Source: Plenodomus lindquistii
Lineage: Eukaryota > Ascomycota > Dothideomycetes > Pleosporales > Leptosphaeriaceae
Direction: 5' to 3'
NCBI GenBank assembly: GCA_025504975.1
Contig: JANUWI010000003.1
Span: forward strand, 2,790,001-2,854,000
Length of the DNA: 64,000 bases
Shown: positions 55,746 to 64,000 of the stretch, piece after piece
Position numbering within the stretch: position 1 is the stretch's first letter
Layout: each line of letters opens with the position of its first letter
Notes under the pieces: model-generated
Database searches by the model: none
Told to the model about the DNA's origin: nothing
Seen by the model: only the letters and a program-made list of their open reading frames with translations
Made by a program: the position numbers and the translations under genes

Positions 55746-58068
55746 GATGGCAGATTTGAATGTGGGAAAAGAGAATCTAACACGCTGGAAGCGTGCTCGC
55801 GAGCAGCTTTGAATAAAATTCCTCCCTGTGAATGTAAGTTCTTATAAATTGGGAAGTAGAGGATCAGAGGATCAGCTTGAAGTAGCTGGCCTGACTTTCG
55901 GTGAGACTAGGCCACATTGGGCAGTCATCACCAGCACCCGCCAGAGGCAAGCTCTTTGCTGAGAGTAAGCGGCCGCTCAGGACTCAGTAATAAACAAGGT
56001 ACTAGATTAATTGGCGTGACCGCAGGTTTGATGGTTTGGGATAGGATCACATCATGTCACGCCGCCACCGTTTTCGACTTGTGGAGCACTACTCAAATAT
56101 CTCCTAGCTATTCATTTTTGCAATACCTCATCTCGTCATTGCTTTTGACGTCTGTCGCAGTGTACAGGATGCACACCAGAAGAAGCTCTCAACATCGTTA
56201 GTCTTTCTATCAAGTTACATAACGGTACCAGGAGCAAATTTCAGTCACCAGTGACGTCTTCATCCCAACTGAAAACCTCGGCAGAGGCCCAAAGTACAAG
56301 CTGCTCCATGTACCCGCAACACACTACTTTTCCAACCAGCCAGAGAGACAAGAACCACATCACAAGGCTCATATATACTTTTTGACCAAGAGATCCCACA
56401 CGGCCTGCCGCAAGAGTCTGAGTGGATAATATATCGTGAAGAACTTTATACGTACCCATACCCTCGCCCCGCACATGGCATCTCCAAGCACAAGATTTTC
56501 CGCAATCATCTAGACACGGCCAACCGAACGGATGAAACATGTTAACCCGTTCGATTTCTTAGAATACCATGGATCCACAGCTCAAGATTATGGATATGTC
56601 ATGCATATCTTTTCCAATTGCGAATCGTCTCACCACCAAATCTCCATGTGGCTTCCATATCGTCAATTTCGATCGATCCTGATCCGCCACATAATAAAGA
56701 AAGAAAGACACACAACCTGCAGTGGATCTTTATATACACTGCAGACCACACGCCATCAGGCATTGCAGGAGCACTTTCCACGTCACTGATAGCCTTGCTA
56801 TTCCTCATGACAGCGAAATACCATCAGCAGACCTTTGCATATTTTTTGCCCAACACAACAGCTCAGACAGACACCCATGCAACAGGTTCCGTTCTCTTTC
56901 TCTTCGAAAATTTCAATGCCAAAACCACAGCGCAGACACAGGGAAGGAGCATGGTTCGTATGTGTCGTTCTTTCACTCCCCCCTTTTCTCCGCTCGACGC
57001 AAATACACATGTCACCTCGGAGTTGTTTTTTTCGAAATCGCCGACACCACACAGCACAAAGACATGCGTCCTTTCCGTCATCTTTTTCGTACAGCGCAGA
57101 GGCGTATCGTGCATGTGTGTGTGAGCAGGCAAAAAACAAGCAGGAGAGGAGAGGAAGAGGGTTTTATACACGTCCCCACCCGCTTCCTGGCCATGAAACT
57201 GGTTTCTGTGAGTTTCTGGAGTTGAACAAAGGAGACAAGCGACGACTTTTCTCATCGGCAGTTGCTTTCCTGTTTTCAGTTTTCGTATAGATGGGTATGC
57301 AAGGTTCTCCACAGCCATTGGACCAGAACCACATCTTTGGTGTTTGAGGGCGGCGGAAGGAGAGGACACATGAACAGCGAGGACATGCGTTTTAGAGGCA
57401 GACAGAGGGAATTCTCCTGGACATATCCTCTTCTTGTGTTATCTTTCAGGATGGAGAGAGCAGACGAGCGACAACTCTTCTCATCGAGACGTGCTTTCTT
57501 TGTTTTGCGTATGCATTGGTATACAAGGGTCTCCGCAGTCATACAGTGAGCGGAATGATTTTTTTTTTTGCTCAGAGGTGGAAGAAAGACGCCACATGAG
57601 GTGCGTAGTTGAGAATTTCAGACAGACACAGACCGCAAATCTCCACCATAAGACATATCGAACTCTTTTTGAACAAATCCCGAGGGATTGTAATGAAGAG
57701 AGGGACAAAACAGCATGACACAAAGTGAGTATTTATACACATCTGATTCAAAAAGCTGTTGACCATGAGTGACATGAACAGTCCGATTCCATTCTTCGAA
57801 ATTCAGTAGAAACCGAAAATCAGGCTAAAAGTACATACACCACGAAAAAAAAAAACTCGTTTCGAAATGCCCCCCTTCTCTCCAAAACCCCATATAATGA
57901 TTGGACACCTACCGCGTTCTCGTGACTACCAATGCCGCTAAAACAATATGTTGAAAACGCCCGTCGTCGCCCTTGTATTCACGCCAATGCCATTCTCTTA
58001 CAACTTCTCCCTCATACTCCTTTGCGCCTGGGTATCATGATGCATTAAGCCACTCGCAGAATACCACC
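55746..58068. other. Long intergenic region with a degenerate 229-bp duplication
   Basis: 2.3 kb without a supported gene. Sequence at about 57225-57400 recurs at about 57454-57640, offset 229 bp, with blocks such as GACAAGCGACGACTTTTCTC versus GACGAGCGACAACTCTTCTC aligned. A/T homopolymers of about 10-12 lie near 57558 and 57845. It may be a 3' UTR-rich or noncoding region. Confidence 0.45.
57225..57640. repeat. Degenerate tandem duplication, 229-bp offset
   Basis: Two adjacent units share CTTCTCATCG, GTATGCAAGGTTCTCC/GTATACAAGGGTCTCC, GGCGGAAGGAG/GGTGGAAGAAAG and CAGACAGAGG/CAGACACAG in the same order. Identity is about 70-75% by eye in the first 90 bp and lower after. There is no shared reading frame, so it is not a duplicated exon. 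Confidence 0.5.
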
Positions 58069-59576
58069 TCAGGGTCCTCCCTTGGGTGCTTGTTTGTGCT
58101 CTGCGAAGTTGAATACGCCAACCTGCAAACCGAGGTACTTGCCTTGCTTGGGATCGTACACAGCTTTTACGTTGAGCGTCACGCGTGCCCGGGCGCCATG
58201 GATGTCTATAAGACCAACTACGGTGAAGGCACCACGCGGCGCTTGTGTGGTTAGTGGCTTGGATGCTTTGGCGGCATCTTGTCGGAACCGGGCTAGGTCC
58301 ATTGTGAGTTTCTTGGGGTCGGGGAGAAGGAAGCCTAGGCTACTCGAAGGGCCGTCCACGGGTGCTGGTGAGGCCGAGATGGATGCTGGGGGTGTTGGCT
58401 GTTTGGTGTCGTTTGCTGATGATGTAGCTGAGGGGTCCGGTGATGTTGCGGTGGCCGAGGGCGCTGTAGAATTGGGAGTTGGTAGTGCACCAACAGGTGG
58501 CAGCATCAACGGTATAGATATTGGGGCGACCTTTTGTTCCCAGCCGACGTAAACCTTGAGGCCCTGCCACGTTTGGCTGGCTTTCCGCTTCACATCTTGA
58601 TAGACTGCATTTGCGACGCCAGTAGGCCTTAGTAGGCTATTGAGTTTGTGGTGATGAACGTCCTCGACTGGACGAGTTGCCTTTACCCACTGCAGGTCCT
58701 CGGTCAAGGCGATGCCAGGTCTTTCGTATTCGATTGGTGGGCCGTCTGGGAACATGATTTCGACCCAGGATTTGCCCTTGGTCGGGTCGACTTTGCCGAT
58801 TTTGGCTTCCCATTGAGGGATCCCCGCAATCATGGAGCGCACCATAGTGACGAGTTCGCCTGGTGTGCGGTCAGAAAACGAACAGGCTGACTGACAATGC
58901 AATACTGACCTCGTATCTTCTCGGCTCGTGGCTTGTCTGTGGCTATCCTCCTGAACTCCTGCCACTCTGGATCCGAGCCTTTGTAAAACGTCCTGGGACC
59001 CGGCCGTGACAAGCCTGTGGGGAGGAACAACAGCACATTGTCCATTCCGTCGTCATCCTCGCTGTCTTCATCAGTGATTTCCTGTCCGGCATGTTGCCAC
59101 TCGTTGTTCGTGTGGCCATTGCGGGCAGCCTTTCTCTCCTCCTCGCTTACGACTTGGACCTCGACTTCCACACCCAGATAGCGCGTGAGACCATGGAGGG
59201 CGAGTGCAACGACGATGGTGCCAACTAGGCGCCTGCGCTGATGTCAGCGGTGTGATAAGTCATGGGGCTTATGCCGATAGTCTGGGGGAACCCACGTTCT
59301 GCTGAAGACGGGCTTCTGTATGCGAAACCGGTGTATTATGATACTCTCATGACCATCACGTGCAGCGGACCGCACGATTCGCGAGTGCGGGACTCTGTTG
59401 AAGAGGGAAAAGTTCCGCCGCAAGACCTGTGCCCTGAACATGAGGCCGGCGCGGGGGTTCTGGCGAATGTTACGAGGGAGTCGTGGAGGTGGCGGACGAC
59501 ATAGAGGCGCCGCTATGAATGAGGGTGCGGAAATGCTCTGGTAGAAAGACGACTTGGCTATGCGAGGGCGCAGCAT
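58069..59576 (-). CDS. Predicted mitochondrial inner-membrane protein, unknown function
   Basis: Three exons on the minus strand: 59576-59296, 59232-58910 and 58859-58069; introns 63 and 50 nt; 464 aa. The first 95 residues are rich in Arg, Ser and Pro with no acids until late (LRPRIAKSSFYQS, RRNFSLFNRVPHSRIVRS), as in mitochondrial presequences. The first splice creates a single membrane segment, LVGTIVVALALHGLTRYLG, followed by an acidic region (DEDSEDDDGMDN). The remainder is soluble: LPTGLSRPGPRTFYKGSDPE, EWQEFRRIATDKPRAEKIRG, WVEIMFPDGPPIEY, a Pro/Ser/Thr-rich linker, and ARVTLNVKAVYDPKQGKYLG near the end. This layout fits an inner-membrane protein with a large domain on one side. I do not recognise the family with confidence. 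It is divergent from the DUF3844 gene, 241 bp between starts. Confidence 0.75.
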
Positions 59577-59784
59577 TTGCCGAGTGAATGATTTGGATGG
59601 GTTCCACTCGGCCGTCACAGCATCAACCGTCGCAGTCGCATGTGAGGCGGCGCGGTGCTCTTGGCCCACGGCGGCGGCGCGACTGCGGCAAATCCCGACG
59701 CCATGGTGGTTGCAGCTTCCCTCTACTGACGTTGCCCATCATCGCCGCAGCTCCCCAGCAACTTTGGAACTCTGCCCTCATCAA

Positions 59785-59817
59785 CCACCAGCCACCAGCC
59801 ACCAGCCACCAGCCGCC
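59785..59817. repeat. 7-bp microsatellite in the 5' leader of the DUF3844 gene
   Basis: About four copies of CCACCAG (plus-strand ACCAGCC-type units) end directly before the ATG at 59818. Copy number may vary between strains and could affect leader length. Confidence 0.6.
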
Positions 59818-61049
59818 ATGAAGCTTTCCTGGGGCTTCGTCGCCTCGTCGTTGTACTGCTCCGTCTCTGCAGCTCGCCCGTCCGTCAGCCCCGAGACTGC
59901 GCGATTGATTCTCGCGCAGCGACTCGGCGTATCGCGATTCCACTCCATCGAGCACGCGGATGCAGAGGCGATTCGACACATCAACACATTCGGCGGCCAG
60001 CCACGAAAACTTCTTGGCAAGGAGGATGCAGATAGGTCAAGAGCTCACTTGCTGGTGTGGGTAGAGAACGCGGAGCAAGATGAGGCAACAGGTCAGCAAC
60101 CACCAATATGATCATTCGTGAATACAGGATAAGGCACTAATTAGTGCCAGTCATCGTCAATGATGGTTCAGACCGGACTCGGGAATTTGCCATCACGTCT
60201 GCGCCCCCTGCCTCTGAGAACGATCGTCTTATCCAGGACTTCGTAACCCAGGCTATGTCGTTACCAGCGTTGCCAGATCCGCAACAACGGACCTACTCCT
60301 CTGAACAGGAGATGCTCGAAGTGCTCCCAGTGCACTCCACCAAGAGCTACAACAGCTACCTGAACGTATGGCGCACCGACGCCCGCGATGGACAGAGCAG
60401 CAAAGAGGTGGCCAAGATTTTGAGCCAAGTCTACAAGAAGGCTGAGCAGGAAGGCTTCTCCGTCACAACTGTCATGATGCCCGCATCAAAGCAAGCTAAG
60501 CGCACCGTCAATCCCTGGGGTACCTACACCGTTCCCAACGAAGCTCGTCGCCAGAACCCCGAGGCGATCCTCTCCTCGAACCCTGAGCCCTCGACATCGC
60601 CCAACACCCAGGTCTCTGATCTCGAGGACTTTTCTGTGATCGCCGCTCAGGCCAAGGGCAAGGGTCCCGTATTGGGCATATTGCCAAGCTGTTTCACCTC
60701 CATGTCTGCCTGCGAGAAGAGTACGCGCAACTGCTCCAGCCATGGTGAATGCAAGCTCTTGCACAAGGGGCGCGGCTCTGGCAAGGATACCGAGACGGTA
60801 GACTGCTACGGCTGTGCCTGCGTTCCCACCATCACGAAGGGCGAGAAGGACGGTAACCAACAAGTCACCTACTGGGGCGGCCCAGCTTGCCAGAAGAGGG
60901 ACGTGTCCGTCCAGTTCTGGCTCTTCGCTCTCAGCGGTGTCGTCCTGTCCTTCCTCGTCGCTGCCGGTATTGGCATGTTGTACTCGATGGGCAGCGAAGA
61001 GCTCCCCAGTGTCATTGGTGCTGGTGTGAGTGGACCTCAGAGGAAGTAG
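59818..61049 (+). CDS. DUF3844 (Vps3844-like) ER membrane protein
   Basis: Two exons, 59818-60091 and 60145-61049, joined by a 53-nt intron; 392 aa. The N-terminus has a signal peptide (KLSWGFVASSLYCSVSAARP). The luminal part contains TARLILAQRLGVSRFHSIEH. The C-terminal DUF3844 domain has eight cysteines in an EGF-like pattern: PSCFTSMSACEKSTRNCSSH then GECKLL, DCYGCACVP and GGPACQKRDVSVQFWLF. A membrane segment (LSGVVLSFLVAAGIGMLYSM) and a short cytosolic tail ending in QRK follow. In fungi this family is placed in the ER or vacuolar sorting; the exact role is not settled. The start is the first ATG after a CCA-rich leader. Confidence 0.9.
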
Positions 61050-61510
61050 GGCTCCTTTTGAAAGAGTGGAAGGCATAGAGACCTTGTGCAATTGGTACGG
61101 CAGGATGCAGGAACAAGGAGTGAAGATTTGTATATCCGGTGTTTAACACCCCAGATGGATGAACATCCACAGACATGTACCAATAACTTGAGCGGGGGTC
61201 AGTTTCGTTTTTAGGGCGTTTGATAGCATTGTAATTGAGCATACGAGCAACCCCAATGATCTCATACTGAAATCTCCCTATGAAGTGACAATAGGCCCAG
61301 CATAGCATGCATGCAGACCCAGACGCCATAACGCCAGCAATGCAAGAAGCGCAGTCATCAAAGACCATCATCTGAATCCGCCATGAGCACCAAACCGAGG
61401 TGCTACAAAACACCTTACCTGTCCCCTGATCTCGCTCCAAGGCTGCTAAGTACCTAAACCTGCACAGTCTTCTTTGCGCCCTTGACAACACTGCCAGCAG
61501 GTCCACCACC
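61050..61510. other. Convergent 3' region
   Basis: 460 bp between the stops of the DUF3844 gene (plus) and SEC66 (minus). No feature is recognised. Confidence 0.5.
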
Positions 61511-62192
61511 CTAAACTAGGACAGCCTCGTCTTCACTGCTCTTGACCTTCTCATCATCCAGCTCCTTCATGAATGCAGACTGGATGCCAGCCTTGCGCGC
61601 CGCCCACCACTCCTGCTCTTCCTTGGTCTTTGACATGATCTCGGTCAGACGATCACGAATATGTGTGTTCTGCGCCATTTCCGATGCCGACTGAAAGATA
61701 GTCTGGCCCCAGTTGGGGGCAAATGCGTTGGCCTATTCATCATTAACACTCTGCCTCCAACAAACACAACTGTAAAATATCAGGACTACGACTCACCTCC
61801 TGCACCACATCCCTCAACTCCTCCTCAATCTCCTTCTCCGCGCGCTGAAATCGCTGCCACAAATCATCGCCCACACTGCCCCTCTGCAACAACACCTGCA
61901 GCGCCTGCTTCGCATTTCTGACCTGCACGATCCTGTGGATATCTTCTGTTGCGCGGCGCAGTAATGCCGCTTTCAAGATGCTGTCGGGTGCTTTGGGATC
62001 TTCCATGTGCAGTAGAGAGAGGTAAATGTTGCGCTGGAGATGGGCGGGGAACCAGGGCTCGAGCGAGGCGGCGGATGCGGCTTTGCGCTTGCGGTAGAGG
62101 TTTGAGAAGACGGCGAGGGAGCCGATGAGGATGACGAGGTAGGCGATGGGGATACTGAGCATCAGCCAGTCTACGGCGTCGAAGGGCCACAT
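61511..62192 (-). CDS. SEC66: ER translocation protein Sec66 (Sec71)
   Basis: Two exons on the minus strand, 62192-61797 and 61732-61511, with a 64-nt intron; 205 aa, close to the yeast length. Sec66 is a non-essential subunit of the Sec63 complex in post-translational import into the ER. A single N-terminal membrane helix (WLMLSIPIAYLVILIGSLAV) is followed by the conserved SLEPWFPAHLQRNIYLSLLH, KAALLRRATEDIHRIVQVRN and, after the splice, ANAFAPNWGQTIFQSASEMA and EEQEWWAARKAGIQSAFMKE. All are family hallmarks. The intron donor GTGAGT follows VVQE exactly at the family junction. It is divergent from NPL4. Confidence 0.94.
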
Positions 62193-62684
62193 ATTGTTGG
62201 TGTTGGTGTTGTGATTATCTCGGGGTTGGGGATTTGAGGGGCTCCCAAAGGAAATGTGGAGGGTTGAATGTAAAGGCGATAGAGTCCGGATCGATCAAAG
62301 GAATGGCGGTGATATTATCCGGAGAAAGTAATACCACAAAAGGCCGACTAATGGTGAGCGAGAGGGAATGCGCGCGCCCGCCGTGTGTGACTTTGTTCCT
62401 TGACCAGGGTGGCTTTGTGGTTGTGGTGGTTGCCAATTATCTGGCCTGTACTTCGGAAAGTTCCGAGCGTTTCGCGTAAGGCGCGTCATTCTGCCGCCTT
62501 CCATGTCGAGAACGAGCGAGCGAGTGCATGGCTAAGCAGAGCGGACTCACCATCACCCTTCACTTCTACCTAGGTCTTATCGCTCTCTTGCTCCTTCCTA
62601 CTTCCTATATCCCTCTGCGAAATCTAGATTTGATTGCATACGATCCTCACTTGCTCAACTCCTGCCAAACATCGACAAGCCGTC
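62193..62684. promoter_or_regulatory. Divergent promoter, SEC66 / NPL4
   Basis: 492 bp shared by two housekeeping genes transcribed outward. The NPL4 side is CT-rich (about 62560-62620). No defined element is recognised. Confidence 0.45.
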
Positions 62685-64000
62685 ATGATACTTAGGTTTG
62701 TGAGCAAAGAGGGTCAGTTCCGCCTCACTGTGGAGCCCACGACCACGTTCCCAGAGGTTCTGCCACAGATTGCGGAGAAACTGCCCAAGAGCGTGGATCT
62801 CCAGAGCGTCAGCGTCAGCAATAAACCACATGGAGGCGATGCGAGACGAATTGCGGACCTAAAAGGCGTGTCGTTCAAGCAAGTCGGGCTGTCGTATGTA
62901 CCTTGCCTCTGTACTCTTCTATAGCTAACAACGCCACAGCCACGGCGCACAGCTCTTCCTTACCTTCGAGGAGCAGTCTTCCACGTCCAACGGCCACGAT
63001 GCCGCCCCATCAGGCTTCGCTCGCCTGAACGGCAAGCCCGTCGCCGCCTCCGACGTTCCCTCTGTACCCCTCGGTGGAGCCGCCCAGTACATCAAGAACC
63101 CATGGGAGGTAGTCAAGCAATCGCCCCTCGACGACAGGCTAGACAAGCTCGACGGCAAGATTCCCCGGAAACGCGATGTCCGCATGTGCACCCACGGCAC
63201 AAAGGGCATGTGTGACTACTGCATGCCTCTCGAGCCCTACTCCGCCGCGTATCTCGCCGAGAAGAAGATCAAGCACCTCTCGTTCCACTCGTATCTGCGC
63301 AAAGTCAACTCTGCGAAAAACCGACCGGAGCTGGGGAGCTCGTATATGCCTCCGCTGTCAGAACCGTACTATCGTGTGCGTCCCGACTGCCCCTCTGGAC
63401 ACAAGCCGTTCCCAGATGGAATCTGTACCAAATGCCAGCCCAGTGCTATTTCGTTGAAGCCGCAAGAGTACCGCATGGTGGACCACGTCGAGTTTGCGTC
63501 GATACAGGTGGTGGATGATCTCATCAACTTCTGGAGAAGTACAGGCTGTCAACGGTTGGGCTTTCTATACGGCAGGTACGAAGAGTACACCGAGGTTCCA
63601 CTCGGAACAAAGGCTGTTGTGGAGACCATCTACGAGCCGCCGCAGGTCAATGAGGCGGACGGCATATCGTTAACAGATTGGGACAACGAGAAGCAGATTG
63701 ATGAGATTGCTGCTCAGTGTGGTCTTCAGCGGGTGGGCGTCATCTTCACGGATCTGCTCGATGCGGACCAAGGAGACGGCTCGGTGGTCTGCAAGCGCCA
63801 CTTCGACTCTTACTACCTTTCGTCTCTCGAGATCGTCTTTGCTGCCCGATACCAGGCCAAGTATCCCCGACCGTCTAAATGGAGCGAATCTGGGAGGTTT
63901 GGATCCAACTTTGTCACTTGCGTAATTAGTGGCGATGACAAGGGACAGATTGGTATCTCATCCTACCAGGTGTCAAACGATGCAGTTGAGATGGTGCGAG
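62685..64000 (+). CDS. NPL4: Npl4, Cdc48/p97 ubiquitin adaptor (partial, runs off the window)
   Basis: Exons 62685-62893 and 62940 to beyond 64000; intron 46 nt with GCTAAC branch; 423 residues seen. With Ufd1, Npl4 lets Cdc48 unfold ubiquitinated proteins, for example in ER-associated degradation. The N-terminus is the UBX-like ubiquitin-fold domain (MILRFVSKEGQFRLTVEPTT). The first zinc site is RMCTHGTKGMCDYCMPLEPY (preceded by Val), and the second CPSGHKPFPDGICTKCQPSA. Then the MPN domain starts (FWRSTGCQRLGFLYGRYEEY) without the catalytic JAMM residues, as is normal for Npl4. The C-terminal part lies outside the window. Confidence 0.95.

Noticed and set aside
57262..57549. Plus-strand frame of 95 codons over the 229-bp duplication
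   Set aside because: The duplicate unit has a different frame with stops, so the frame is not shared; composition is Arg/Ser/Phe-rich as in chance frames.
1..64000. tRNA, rRNA, CRISPR arrays, prokaryotic operons or phage genes
   Set aside because: No cloverleaf with a GGTTCGAATCC-like arm, no rRNA core sequence, and no regularly spaced direct repeats with spacers were seen; gene structure is eukaryotic.

Overview
The window looks like nuclear DNA of a filamentous ascomycete. Most genes carry short introns (about 42-117 nt) with GT...AG ends and CTRAY-like branch sites. The gene families are typical of Pezizomycotina: a HET protein, vezatin, GH131, a DUF3844 protein, a hybrid histidine kinase, and a BBE-like oxidase. 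A Dothideomycete is my best guess, but that is an inference from overall character only. Gene models below were built by hand; exon phases were checked so that each spliced frame stays open.

Layout. 1-2149: no recognised gene. 2150-14089: CBS-domain protein, PTC7-like mitochondrial PP2C phosphatase, PWI/SR splicing protein, a very repetitive Pro/Val and Lys/Ala protein, and a hybrid histidine kinase. 14090-26511: a gene-poor block with a DUF6594-like membrane protein, a C2H2 zinc-finger protein, a possible small gene, an orphan exon, a 22-bp minisatellite and a MITE-like element. 26512-34737: a dense housekeeping block with vezatin, EMC6, PCNA, pyridoxal kinase and dUTPase. 34738-38738: a long promoter region and a sugar transporter. 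38739-51500: an accessory block with a BBE-like oxidase, a secreted alpha/beta hydrolase, MITE-like repeats and several broken reading frames, including an inactivated HExxH metallopeptidase. 51511-55745: GH131 glycanase and HET-domain protein. 55746-64000: a mitochondrial membrane protein, DUF3844 ER protein, SEC66, and NPL4 cut by the window edge.

How the genes relate. PCNA and dUTPase lie about 3 kb apart, and both have MluI cell-cycle boxes (ACGCGT) near their starts, which fits shared G1/S control. EMC6, SEC66, NPL4 and the DUF3844 protein all act at the ER or in ER protein handling, though nothing suggests they form a functional cluster. The oxidase, hydrolase and decayed genes at 40-51 kb look like an accessory region eroded by C-to-T changes and small transposons. 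The least explained sequences are the broken or orphan frames at 40.6-41.6, 45.5-45.7, 47.9-48.5 and 48.9-49.1 kb, which resemble protein coding sequence but match no family I recognise.
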